From Plantactinospora endophytica (GTDB lineage: Bacteria > Actinomycetota > Actinomycetes > Mycobacteriales > Micromonosporaceae): DNA of 64,000 nucleotides. The position numbers and the translations under genes are program-made. Position 1 is the first letter of the stretch. The number at the start of each line of letters is the position of its first letter. Below are positions 16,696-24,870 of the stretch, one piece after another. Under the pieces are notes generated by a model. It made no database searches and had not been told where the DNA came from. It saw only the letters and a program-made list of their open reading frames with translations. The stretch is taken from assembly GCF_016862915.1 (NCBI RefSeq), contig NZ_BONW01000042.1, positions 186,001-250,000 of the forward strand, read 5' to 3'.

Positions 16696-18807
16696 TCAGC
16701 GGACGGCCGGGCCGACGGTGCGGGAACGCCAGAGCAGCCAGACGAAGTACGGCGCCCCGATCATGGCGGTGACCAGCCCGGCCGGGATCTGCGCGGGTGC
16801 GATGACGGTCCGGCCGAGGGTGTCGGCCAGGCTGACCAGGATCGCGCCGACCAGTGCGGCGACCGGCAGCACCCTGGCGTGCCGGCCGCCGACCAGGGCG
16901 CGGGCGATGTGCGGGGCGACCAGGCCGACGAAGCCGATCACGCCGACGGCGGAGACGGCGGTGGAGGTCAGCAGCGCGGCACCGGCCAGGGCGACCAGCC
17001 GGGTCCGTTCCAGGCGTACGCCGAGCACCCGGGGGGTGTCGTCGTCGAGGGCCAGCAGGTCCAGGTCACGCCGGGCCAGCGCGACGAGCGGGGTGAGCAG
17101 CAGCAGGGCGACGGTCACCGGCACCACCTGGGCCGGGGTGCGGCCGTAGGTCGAGCCGGAGAGCCAGGTCAGCGCCTTGGCCGTGTTCCACGGGTCGGAG
17201 CGGACGATGACGAAGGTGATCAGGGCCAGGCAGCCGGCCGAGACGCCGACCCCGATCAGCACCAGCCGGTCGGAGTCCAGCCCGCCACGCCAGGCCAGCC
17301 CGTAGACCGCCGCGAAGGCCAGCAGCGCGCCGCCGCCGGCCACCGTCGACATCGTCCAGACCCCGGCCAGGGGTACGAAGGTGAGCAGGGTGACCGCGCC
17401 GACCCCGGCCCCGGCGGTGACGCCGAGGATGCCCGGCTCGGCGAGCGGGTTGCGGCACACCGCCTGCACGGTGGTACCGGCGACGGCGAGCGCGGCCCCG
17501 GCCAGCAGCGCGGCGGCGACCCGGGGGTACCGCTGGTCGAGCACGAAGGTGTAGGCCGCCCCGGTACGCCCGTGCAGCCAGTTGAGCACGTCACCGGTGA
17601 GCAGCCAGGTGTCGCCGGCCAACATGCCGAGTACCAGCGCGGCGGCGACGCCGAGTACGCCGACCGCCACGACGACGCCGAGTCGGATGGCGGAGCGGGC
17701 GGCGGCCGGCCGGGCGGCCGGTGGCTGCCTCGTCGGTCCGGAGTCGCGGTGCCGGCGGGCGAGCCAGATCAGGATCACCACGCCGAGCAGTGTGGTGGCG
17801 ACCCCGGTGGGAATGTCCACCCCGGCCTGCCCGCCCAGCGCACCGCGCAGCGCCACGTCGGCGGCGAGGACGAGGAAGGCGCCGGCGATGCCGGACATCG
17901 GCAGCAGTGCCCGGTGCCGGTGCAGGCCGGCAACCCGACGGGCGAGCAGCCGGCTGACCACCGGGGCGCCGAGGCCGACGAAGCCGATCGGCCCGGTCAG
18001 GGTCACCGCGGCGGCGGCCAGCCCGACCGCGAGCAGCGTACCGACGATCCGGAGCCGGCCGGCGTCGACGCCGAGTACCCGGGCGGTGTCGTCGCCGAGC
18101 GCGAGAATGTCCAGCCGGTGCGCGACGAGGAGGCAGCCGGCCGCGCAGAGCAGCACCACCGGGGCGAGTTGGCCGACGGCGCTCAGGTCGCCCTGCACCA
18201 GGGAGCCGTTGCCCCAGGCGAAGAGGCCGATCGTCGACTCCTCGAAGAGGAGCAGCAGCAGCGTGGTGAGCGAGCTGAGCGCCATCGCGGTCGCCGAGCC
18301 GGCCAGGATCAGCCGGGCCGGTCCGGCGGCACCACCGACGGAGAGCAGCAGCACCAGGCCGGCGGCGGCGAGACCGCCGACGAAGGCGACCGCACCGGCC
18401 GGCAGAGCCGGCAGGCTGAGTCCAGCCGCCGCGACGGCGACCACCGCGAGGTGCGCCCCGGCGTTGACCGCCAGGGTGTCCGGGGAGGCGAGCGGGTTGC
18501 GGGCCAGCGACTGGAGCACGGCACCGGCGAAGCCGAGGGCCACACCCACGGTCAGCCCGGCCAGCAGCCGGGGCAGCCGGGAGCCGACCAGCACCTGCGC
18601 GGCGGCCTCGTCGCCGTCGCCGACGGCCAGCCGGAGCAGGTCACCGACGTCGACCGAGGAGGTGCCCTGGGTCAGGTGCACGGCGGCGACCAGCAGGGTG
18701 AGCAGCACCGCCGCGCCGAACACCGCCGCCAGGCGGGTCCGGCCGGCGGGCGCCGGGGCCGGGGCCAGCGGTCGTACCGGCCCCGGCCGGGTCACGAGCT
18801 GGCTCAA
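16696..18807 (-). CDS. Fused FecCD/BtuC-type siderophore permease (two permeases in one chain)
   Basis: The 703-residue chain contains two complete FecCD/BtuC-like permease halves in tandem, about residues 25-345 and 365-700. Each has the family motif that contacts the ATPase, a GANA-like segment (RLPRLLAGLTVGVALGFAGA and, in the second half, RYPRVAAALLAGAALAVAG) and a conserved FxGLxxPHxxR (FVGLGAPVVSR, FVGLVAPHIAR). Most systems use two separate genes, so this is a fusion like FhuB. It imports a ferric siderophore across the membrane, powered by the ATPase encoded upstream. The start is TTG and overlaps the TGA of the binding-protein gene (TTGA); a GTG four codons later is the alternative. 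Confidence 0.93.
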   Translation of the reverse strand: MSQLVTRPGPVRPLAPAPAPAGRTRLAAVFGAAVLLTLLVAAVHLTQGTSSVDVGDLLRLAVGDGDEAAAQVLVGSRLPRLLAGLTVGVALGFAGAVLQSLARNPLASPDTLAVNAGAHLAVVAVAAAGLSLPALPAGAVAFVGGLAAAGLVLLLSVGGAAGPARLILAGSATAMALSSLTTLLLLLFEESTIGLFAWGNGSLVQGDLSAVGQLAPVVLLCAAGCLLVAHRLDILALGDDTARVLGVDAGRLRIVGTLLAVGLAAAAVTLTGPIGFVGLGAPVVSRLLARRVAGLHRHRALLPMSGIAGAFLVLAADVALRGALGGQAGVDIPTGVATTLLGVVILIWLARRHRDSGPTRQPPAARPAAARSAIRLGVVVAVGVLGVAAALVLGMLAGDTWLLTGDVLNWLHGRTGAAYTFVLDQRYPRVAAALLAGAALAVAGTTVQAVCRNPLAEPGILGVTAGAGVGAVTLLTFVPLAGVWTMSTVAGGGALLAFAAVYGLAWRGGLDSDRLVLIGVGVSAGCLALITFVIVRSDPWNTAKALTWLSGSTYGRTPAQVVPVTVALLLLTPLVALARRDLDLLALDDDTPRVLGVRLERTRLVALAGAALLTSTAVSAVGVIGFVGLVAPHIARALVGGRHARVLPVAALVGAILVSLADTLGRTVIAPAQIPAGLVTAMIGAPYFVWLLWRSRTVGPAVR

Positions 18808-19787
18808 GACGCGTAGATCCGGACGAGCTGTTCGACGTACTGGATGCCGGAGAGTGGCCCGCCGAACGTCCAGATGCCGTCCGGCATCCGGTGCAGCTTC
18901 TGCTGCTGGACGAACGGCATCGACCGCCAGATGGGGTTGCCGGCGAGGCCGCCGGTGAACACGTCGTCGCCGTCCGAGGCGTTGTAGAGGAACCGCACGT
19001 CGGCGTTCTTCAGCGCGGTCAGCCCCTCGACGTCGGTCTGGTCGAGGTCCCAGAGCGGGTCACCCTTGCCGGGCCAGGCGTTCTTCAGCCCGAGCTGGGT
19101 GCCGAGCTGGGAGACGAAGGTGCCCTGGCCGAACATCCGGATCGACACCGTGCCGCCCTCCAGGTAGCCGTCGGCGATCGCGAACTGTTGACCGGCCGCC
19201 CCGGCGGCGGCGATCTTCGCCTTCCCGTCGGCGATCGCGGCGTCGAAGTCGCCGAGTACCTTCTTCGCCTGGTCGGTACGGCCGACGGCGGTGGCGATCA
19301 TCTCGAACTCCCGGCGCATCCGGCCGACGTTGTCGGTTGCGTCGCTGCCGGCGGTGACCAGGACCGGAACGTACTTTTCGAGCTGTGCCACGACTTCGGC
19401 GCCCCGGTTGGCCCGGGCCAGCACTAGGTCGGGTTTCAGGGCCACGATCGAGTCGACGCTCGGCTCCGCCCGGGTGCCGACGTCCTTGACCCCGGGGTCG
19501 AGCTTCGCGGCCGTGACCCAGGTGCCGTAGCCCTTGGGGTCGGCGGCGCCGACCGGCATCACGCCGAGCGTGACGAGCTGCTCGGTCTCGCTCCACTCCA
19601 GACCGACGACCCGCTGCGCGGGCCGGTCGAGCGTGACGGTCTTGCCCCGGGTGTCGGTGACGGTGACCGGCCCGCCGGCCGTCGCGGTGGGTCCGGCCGA
19701 GGTCGGCTCCGGCTCGGTGGTGCCGCACGCACCGAGCAGGAGTACGCCGGCCAGGGCGGCGAGGGCGGTGACACGAATTCGGTTCAT
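18804..19787 (-). CDS. Iron-siderophore substrate-binding lipoprotein
   Basis: This 327-residue lipoprotein has a signal ALAALAGVLLLGAC with a canonical lipobox (LGAC) and a Thr/Glu/Pro-rich stalk. A PeripBP_2-type bilobed binding domain follows (RVVGLEWSETEQLVTLGVMPVG, DSIVALKPDLVLAR, a long connecting helix, then FGQGTFVSQLGTQLGLKNAWPGKG). It captures a ferric siderophore outside the cell and delivers it to the fused permease encoded just after it. The ATG at 19787 is assigned; an ATG three codons upstream (19796) is possible and neither has a strong ribosome-binding site. The stop overlaps the next start by four bases, so the two are translationally coupled. Confidence 0.92.
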   Translation of the reverse strand: MNRIRVTALAALAGVLLLGACGTTEPEPTSAGPTATAGGPVTVTDTRGKTVTLDRPAQRVVGLEWSETEQLVTLGVMPVGAADPKGYGTWVTAAKLDPGVKDVGTRAEPSVDSIVALKPDLVLARANRGAEVVAQLEKYVPVLVTAGSDATDNVGRMRREFEMIATAVGRTDQAKKVLGDFDAAIADGKAKIAAAGAAGQQFAIADGYLEGGTVSIRMFGQGTFVSQLGTQLGLKNAWPGKGDPLWDLDQTDVEGLTALKNADVRFLYNASDGDDVFTGGLAGNPIWRSMPFVQQQKLHRMPDGIWTFGGPLSGIQYVEQLVRIYAS

Positions 19788-19874
19788 GACGCTCATTTCG
19801 CAACTGTTCGGGTTCGGTGGGGTCGGACCCACGGGTGTCGTGGGCCGGGGAGAGGTCGTTCGGATGGTGGTCCG

Positions 19875-20774
19875 TCAGGCCGGCGCGGCGGCCCGCTCGG
19901 CGGCGGCGTTCCGGTGGTGCTCTTTCGGGACGCGGCCGACCCGGTGGGTGTGTCGGCCCACCGGTCGGGTACGCGGCCGGCCGGTGACGGGGTCGACGGT
20001 CACCTCGATCGGGATGCCGTACGCCCGGGTCAGGGCCTCCTCGGTGAGCACCTCGGCCGGCGTACCGGCGCCCTGCACCTGGCCGTCCTGGAGCAGCACG
20101 ATCCGGTCGGCGATCCCGGCGGCCTGGTCGAGGTCGTGCAGCACGACTCCGACGGCCACGCCGTGCTCGTCGGCGAGGTCGCGTACCAGGTCGAGGATCT
20201 CCACCTGGTAGCGCAGGTCGAGGAAGGTGGTGGGCTCGTCCAGCAGCAGGATCCGGGTGTCCTGGGCGAGGCAGCTCGCCAGCCAGACCCGCTGCAACTC
20301 CCCGCCGGAGAGTTCGTCGACGCCCCGGTCGGCCATCCCGGCCACACCGGTGACGTCCATCGCGAAGCCGATCGCCCGGGGCCCGTCCGGGTCTCCGGAA
20401 CGCCACCGGCCACGGTACGGGTGCCGGCCGTACCCGACGACGTCACGTACGGTGACCCCGCTCGGCACCGGTCGGCTCTGCGCGAGCAGGGTCACCCGGC
20501 GGGCGAACCGCTGCGGGCTCAGGTCGAGCGCGGGCGAGCCGTCGGCGAAGCTGACCGTGCCGTCGGTCGGCCGGTGCAGCCGGGCCAGCCCGCGCAGCAG
20601 GGTGGACTTGCCGCTCCCGTTCGGACCGACGAGTACGGTGACGATCCCGGGGGCGAGTTGGATCGACGCGCTCCGGACCACCGGGCGTCCGTGGTAGCCG
20701 AGGCAGAGTTCCACCGCGTGCAGCCCGTCCGGCGGACCGGAGGCACGTTCCGGCAGGTCATCGCGGATCGACAT
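19875..20774 (-). CDS. Siderophore ABC transporter ATPase
   Basis: This 299-residue ATP-binding subunit is of the FecE/FepC type. It has Walker A GPNGSGKST, Q-loop LLAQSRPVPSG, signature LSGGELQRVWLASCLAQ, Walker B RILLLDEPTTFLDL and the switch His in VVLHDLDQA. The C-terminus has an extra tail of about 30 residues rich in His and Arg. It is the first gene of a three-gene uptake operon: ATPase, then binding protein 87 bases later, then fused permease. Its ATG is just 5 bases from an iron box, and no Shine-Dalgarno sequence fits in between, so the message may be leaderless or nearly so. Iron-dependent repression is therefore very likely. Confidence 0.94.
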   Translation of the reverse strand: MSIRDDLPERASGPPDGLHAVELCLGYHGRPVVRSASIQLAPGIVTVLVGPNGSGKSTLLRGLARLHRPTDGTVSFADGSPALDLSPQRFARRVTLLAQSRPVPSGVTVRDVVGYGRHPYRGRWRSGDPDGPRAIGFAMDVTGVAGMADRGVDELSGGELQRVWLASCLAQDTRILLLDEPTTFLDLRYQVEILDLVRDLADEHGVAVGVVLHDLDQAAGIADRIVLLQDGQVQGAGTPAEVLTEEALTRAYGIPIEVTVDPVTGRPRTRPVGRHTHRVGRVPKEHHRNAAAERAAAPA

Positions 20775-20779
20775 GGCCG

Positions 20780-20798
20780 TTAGGTTAGCCTAACCTTT
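20780..20798 (-). promoter_or_regulatory. Iron box (DtxR/IdeR/DmdR operator)
   Basis: TTAGGTTAGCCTAACCTTT matches the DtxR/IdeR/DmdR consensus TTAGGTTAGGCTAACCTAA at most positions and is a near-perfect palindrome. It sits 5 bases upstream of the siderophore-transporter ATPase start, so iron-loaded repressor would sit on the promoter or the very start of the message. Confidence 0.9.
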
Positions 20799-20999
20799 GA
20801 TCATGTCAAGTAGCGCGCAGGGGTCCGGTACCTCACATCCCGGCGCGCACCGGCTCAGTCAGCCGACCCGGGCGGGGGGCGATCTGGGCGTCGCCGGCGA
20901 GCACGCTCCTACTGAGCTTCGTGACCGGCGTCCGACCCCCGGCTGGCCGACGACGCTCCGGCGACGGCGGACGTGATGTTGAGACATGCGACACGCCCG

Positions 21000-21047
21000 A
21001 CACACCATATGGTGTTGCCTGTTCCCTGCCACACCCAGATATGGTGT
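21000..21047 (+). promoter_or_regulatory. Tandem NrdR-like boxes upstream of the ribonucleotide reductase
   Basis: Two 16-base elements ending in ATATGGTGT lie at 21000-21015 (ACACACCATATGGTGT) and 21032-21047 (CACCCAGATATGGTGT). Their centres are 32 bases apart, about three helical turns, which is the spacing reported for NrdR box pairs. They match the NrdR consensus at most positions (ACAC...ATAT..GTGT). A possible -10 (TATGGT or GATATG) overlaps the second box, 17-19 bases after TTGCCT. NrdR is the nucleotide-sensing repressor of ribonucleotide reductase genes; its gene is not in this window. Confidence 0.72.
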
Positions 21048-21059
21048 CCCGCGTAGCTG

Positions 21060-21250
21060 GTTCGGCCAATCCGCACGGGACGGCCGAGGCAAGAGGGAAC
21101 CCGGTGGGAATCCGGGACTGCCCCGCAGCGGTGAGTGGGAACGACCGCCGTCACCACGCACTGGCGCCCGTACGGGTGCTGGGAAGCGACGGCCAGTAGG
21201 CGACGCCCCGGCGTCAGGCCCGCGAGTCCGAAGACCTGCCAGCGCGCCGC
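21060..21250 (+). promoter_or_regulatory. Cobalamin (AdoCbl) riboswitch
   Basis: This leader RNA contains the B12-box signature elements in order: GAGGGAA-CCCGGTG, AATCCGGGACTGCCCCGC, GCACTGG, GGGAAGCGACGGCCAGTAGGC and GAGTCCGAAGACCTGCC near its 3' end. The spacing and order match adenosylcobalamin riboswitches. It precedes a class I (B12-independent) reductase, as in Streptomyces nrdABS. When coenzyme B12 is present, the B12-dependent class II reductase can take over and this operon is shut down. The ends given are approximate because the P1 helix is not sharply defined by eye. Confidence 0.93.
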
Positions 21251-21340
21251 ACGCCGACCGGTGTGCGGCGGTCGGAGGCCGCGCGGGACGGCCGACGCCA
21301 CGGCCGGACGTCGCGGTTTGCCGCCGCGTGCCGGTGGCGT

Positions 21341-21381
21341 CCTCCTGCGCGCCCGAAGACCTTCGGTGCGGCGGGAGGAGG
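21341..21381 (+). promoter_or_regulatory. Shine-Dalgarno-sequestering hairpin (riboswitch expression platform)
   Basis: CCTCCTGCGC at 21341-21350 can pair with GCGGGAGGAGG at 21371-21381, which contains the nrdA ribosome-binding site. Between them a smaller perfect hairpin, CCGAAG-AC-CTTCGG, can stack. Masking of the site would block translation start at 21386, so control by the riboswitch is probably at translation. The pairing is visible; the switch between states is inferred. Confidence 0.6.
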
Positions 21382-21385
21382 GGCC

Positions 21386-23806
21386 ATGACGGTCATGCAG
21401 GAGACGACCGGCAGGCAGGAGACGGTCGGCACGCGGGAGACGGCCGGCGTGGGGCAGCAGCGCCGGCAGGTGATGCAGGTCCGCAAGCGTAACGGTGACC
21501 TGGAGACGGTCGACGTCAACAAGATCGTCCGAGCCGTGCAGCGATGCGTCGCCGATCTGGACGAGGTGGATCCGCTACGGGTGGCCACGAAGACCATCAG
21601 CGGGCTGTACGACGGCGCGACCACCGCCGAACTGGACCGGTTGTCGATCCAGACGGCGGCCGAACTGATCGGCGAGGAACCGCAGTACTCGAAACTCGCC
21701 GCCCGGCTGCTGGGCGCGTACGTTGCCAAGGAGGTGCACGGGCAGGGGGTCGCCAGCTTCAGCCAGTCCATCCGGTACGCCCACGAGCAGGGGCTGATCG
21801 GGGACGGCACGGCCGCCTTCGTGGCCCGCAACGCGCGCAAGCTCGACGATGCCGTCGACCCCGACGGTGACCTGCGGTTCGAGTACTTCGGGCTGCGTAC
21901 CGTCGCGGACCGCTACCTGCTGCGGCACCCGCAGACCCGGCTGGTGCTGGAGACGCCGCAGTACTGGCTGCTGCGGGTCGCCTGCGGCCTGTCGGAGACC
22001 CCCGGCGAGGCGGTCGACTTCTACCGGCTGATGTCGTCACTGGCCTACCTGCCCAGTTCGCCGACGCTGTTCAACTCCGGCACCCGGCACACCCAGATGT
22101 CGTCGTGTTTCCTGGTCGACTCGCCGAGAGACGAGTTGGACTCGATCTACGAGCGCTACCACCAGGTGGCGAAGCTGTCGAAGTTCTCCGGCGGGATCGG
22201 CATCTCCTGGTCCCGGGTACGCGGTCGGGGTGCGCTGATCCGGGGCACGAACGGCCGGTCGAACGGCATCGTCCCGTTCCTGAAGACCCTGGACGCCGGG
22301 GTGGCGGCGGTGAACCAGGGCGGCCGGCGCAAGGGCGCGGCCTGCGTCTACCTGGAGCCGTGGCATCCGGACGTCGAGGAGTTCCTGGAGCTGCGGGACA
22401 ACACCGGCGAGGAGTCCCGGCGTACGCACAACCTGAACCTCGCCAACTGGATCCCGGACGAGTTCATGCGCCGGGTCGAGGCGGACGCGGACTGGTCGCT
22501 GGTCGACCCCTCCGACGCCCCGGAACTGCCCGACCTGTACGGGGAGGCGTTCGACGAGGCGTACCGCGCCGCCGAGAAGAAGGCGGTGAAGACGGTCAAG
22601 GCCCGGGACCTGTACGGGCGGATGATGCGGACCCTGGCCCAGACCGGCAACGGCTGGATGACGTTCAAGGACCCGTCGAACCGGCTGTCCAACCAGACCG
22701 GCGTACCCGGCAACACCATCCACCTGTCCAACCTCTGCACCGAGATCCTGGAGGTCAACAGCGACGACGAGACCGCGGTCTGCAACCTCGGCTCGGTCAA
22801 CCTGGCCGCACACGTCACGGCGGACGGAGTCGACTGGGAGAAACTGCGGGCCACGGTACGCACGGCGGTCGTCTTCCTGGACCGGGTGATCGACATCAAC
22901 TACTACCCGTCCGCGCAGGCCGCCGCGTCCAACCCGCGCTGGCGGCCGGTCGGCCTGGGGCTGATGGGCTTGCAGGACGCGTTCTTCACGCTGCGCCTGC
23001 CGTTCGACTCTCCGCCGGCCCGGGAGCTGTCCACCCGGGTCCAGGAGGAGATCCTGCTGACCGCGCTGGAGACCTCGGCCGGGCTGGCCGAGCGGTTCGG
23101 CGCGCATCCCGCGTACCCGGAAACCCGGGCTGCCCGGGGTGACCTGCACCCCGACCTGTGGGGCGCGCGGCCCGGGCAGACCGAGCGGTGGGCCGCGCTG
23201 CGGGCCAGGATCGCCGCGCACGGCCTGCGCAACTCGCTGCTGGTGGCGATCGCGCCGACCGCCACCATCGCCTCGATCGCCGGCTGCTACGAGTGCATCG
23301 AGCCGCAGGTCTCCAACCTGTTCAAGCGGGAGACCATGTCCGGCGAGTTCCTCCAGATCAACACCTATCTGGTACGCGAGCTGAAGGCGCGCGGGCTGTG
23401 GACCGCCGCGATCCGCGAACGGATCAGACGGGCGGAGGGATCGGTGCAGGGCGTCACCGAGTTGCCCGAGGAGGTACGCGAACTCTTCCGCACCGCCTGG
23501 GAGCTGCCGCAGCGGGCGCTGATCGACCTGGCCGCCGCCCGCGCCCCCTACGTCGACCAGTCGCAGTCGCTGAACCTGTTCATCAGCGCACCCACCATCG
23601 GCAAGCTCTCCTCGATGTACCTGTACGCCTGGAAAGCCGGTCTGAAGACCAGCTACTACCTGCGGTCGCGCCCCGCGACCCGGATCCAGCAGGCCACCGT
23701 CGCCGTCACCCCGACGGCGATCGCCCCGATCTCGGTCGCCGACGCCGACGCCGAGGCGCTGGCCTGCTCCCTGGAAAACCCCGAATCCTGCGAGGCCTGC
23801 CAGTGA
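21386..23806 (+). CDS. nrdA: Class I ribonucleotide reductase, alpha (catalytic) subunit
   Basis: This 806-residue subunit reduces ribonucleoside diphosphates to deoxyribonucleotides with the radical supplied by the beta subunit. An ATP-cone lies at residues about 27-115. The barrel then carries the redox cysteines: Cys241 (SSCFLV), the thiyl radical Cys451 (NLCTEI) and Cys466 (AVCNLGS). The C-terminal tail cysteines 802 and 805 (CEAC) are re-reduced by thioredoxin or a NrdH-type protein. The ATG follows a GGGAGGAGGGG ribosome-binding site; an upstream in-frame extension would run into the riboswitch and is wrong. The stop overlaps the beta-subunit start (GTGA). Control: NrdR-like boxes, a cobalamin riboswitch and a ribosome-site hairpin upstream. 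Confidence 0.97.
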   Translation: MTVMQETTGRQETVGTRETAGVGQQRRQVMQVRKRNGDLETVDVNKIVRAVQRCVADLDEVDPLRVATKTISGLYDGATTAELDRLSIQTAAELIGEEPQYSKLAARLLGAYVAKEVHGQGVASFSQSIRYAHEQGLIGDGTAAFVARNARKLDDAVDPDGDLRFEYFGLRTVADRYLLRHPQTRLVLETPQYWLLRVACGLSETPGEAVDFYRLMSSLAYLPSSPTLFNSGTRHTQMSSCFLVDSPRDELDSIYERYHQVAKLSKFSGGIGISWSRVRGRGALIRGTNGRSNGIVPFLKTLDAGVAAVNQGGRRKGAACVYLEPWHPDVEEFLELRDNTGEESRRTHNLNLANWIPDEFMRRVEADADWSLVDPSDAPELPDLYGEAFDEAYRAAEKKAVKTVKARDLYGRMMRTLAQTGNGWMTFKDPSNRLSNQTGVPGNTIHLSNLCTEILEVNSDDETAVCNLGSVNLAAHVTADGVDWEKLRATVRTAVVFLDRVIDINYYPSAQAAASNPRWRPVGLGLMGLQDAFFTLRLPFDSPPARELSTRVQEEILLTALETSAGLAERFGAHPAYPETRAARGDLHPDLWGARPGQTERWAALRARIAAHGLRNSLLVAIAPTATIASIAGCYECIEPQVSNLFKRETMSGEFLQINTYLVRELKARGLWTAAIRERIRRAEGSVQGVTELPEEVRELFRTAWELPQRALIDLAAARAPYVDQSQSLNLFISAPTIGKLSSMYLYAWKAGLKTSYYLRSRPATRIQQATVAVTPTAIAPISVADADAEALACSLENPESCEACQ

Positions 23807-24870
23807 CCACCACCTCCGAACCGACCACCGGCTCCGCATCCCGCACCGGCGCCGCCAGCACGGGTGGTCGGCATCTGCTGCTCGACCCGGGCATGGACCT
23901 GACCCTGCGCCCGATGCGGTACCCGCAGTTCTTCGACCGGTTCAAGGACGCGATCAAGAACACCTGGACCGTCGAGGAGGTCGACCTGCACTCCGACCTC
24001 GCCGACCTGGGCCGGCTCTCCCCGGCGGAGCAGCACCTGGTCAGCCGGCTGGTCGCGTTCTTCGCCACCGGCGACACCATCGTCGCCAACAACCTGGTGC
24101 TCAACCTCTACCAGCACGTCAACTCGCCGGAGGGGCGGCTCTACCTCTCCCGGCAGTTGTTCGAGGAGGCCGTACACGTCCAGTTCTACCTGAACCTGCT
24201 GGACACCTACGTACCGGACGAGCAGGAACGGTTCGCGGCGTTCGCGGCGGTGGAGAACATCCCGTCGATCGCCCGCAAGGCCGAGTTCTGCTTCAGGTGG
24301 ATCGACTCGATCTTCGAACTGCGCGAGCTGAGGACCCGCGACGACCGACGGGCCTTCCTGCTCAACCTGATCTGCTTCGCCGCCTGCATCGAGGGCCTGT
24401 TCTTCTACGGCGCCTTCGCCTACGTCTACTTCCTGCGCTCCCGGGGCCTGCTGCACGGCCTCGCCTCGGGCACCAACTGGGTGTTCCGGGACGAGTCCAT
24501 GCACATGGCGTTCGCGTTCGACGTGGTGGAGACCGTCCGGGCCGAGGAACCGGAACTGTTCGACACCGAACTGGAACGCCAGGTACGCGAGATGCTGGCC
24601 GAGGCGGTCGAGTGCGAGGTGCAGTTCGCCGCCGACCTTCTCGACCACGGCGTCTCCGGGCTGTCGCTGGCCGACATGCGGGAGTACCTGCAACACGTCG
24701 CCGACCGGCGGCTCGCCGTACTCGGCATCGCCCCCCTGTACGGCAGCGGGAACCCGTTCGCCTTCATGGAGTTGCAGGACGTCCAGGAGCTGTCCAACTT
24801 CTTCGAACGCCGGGTTTCCGCGTACCAGGTCGGGGTGACCGGCACCGTCAGCTTCGACGACGACTTCTGA
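23803..24870 (+). CDS. nrdB: Class I ribonucleotide reductase, beta (radical-generating) subunit
   Basis: This 355-residue ferritin-like protein holds a dinuclear metal cofactor and the tyrosyl radical used by NrdA. Metal ligands are visible in order: Asp in FFATGDTIVANN, Glu122 and His125 with radical Tyr129 in EAVHVQFY (the exact E-x-x-H-x-x-x-Y spacing of E. coli E115/H118/Y122), Glu in CIEGLFFYG, and Glu plus His in RDESMHMAF. The C-terminus ends VSFDDDF, the tail that docks on the alpha subunit. Its GTG start overlaps the nrdA stop by four bases, so both are made from one coupled message. A 21-bp perfect hairpin follows the stop by 7 bases. Confidence 0.96.
   Translation: MTTTSEPTTGSASRTGAASTGGRHLLLDPGMDLTLRPMRYPQFFDRFKDAIKNTWTVEEVDLHSDLADLGRLSPAEQHLVSRLVAFFATGDTIVANNLVLNLYQHVNSPEGRLYLSRQLFEEAVHVQFYLNLLDTYVPDEQERFAAFAAVENIPSIARKAEFCFRWIDSIFELRELRTRDDRRAFLLNLICFAACIEGLFFYGAFAYVYFLRSRGLLHGLASGTNWVFRDESMHMAFAFDVVETVRAEEPELFDTELERQVREMLAEAVECEVQFAADLLDHGVSGLSLADMREYLQHVADRRLAVLGIAPLYGSGNPFAFMELQDVQELSNFFERRVSAYQVGVTGTVSFDDDF

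Noticed and set aside
14950-18816. A 1,288-codon + strand frame opposite the PepSY and permease genes
   Set aside because: Low-complexity Gly/Gln/Asp/Arg sequence with no family features; the minus-strand genes are clearly real.
21263-21386. Upstream start for nrdA at 21263
   Set aside because: It would place translation start right after the riboswitch aptamer and ignore the strong ribosome-binding site at 21374-21384.
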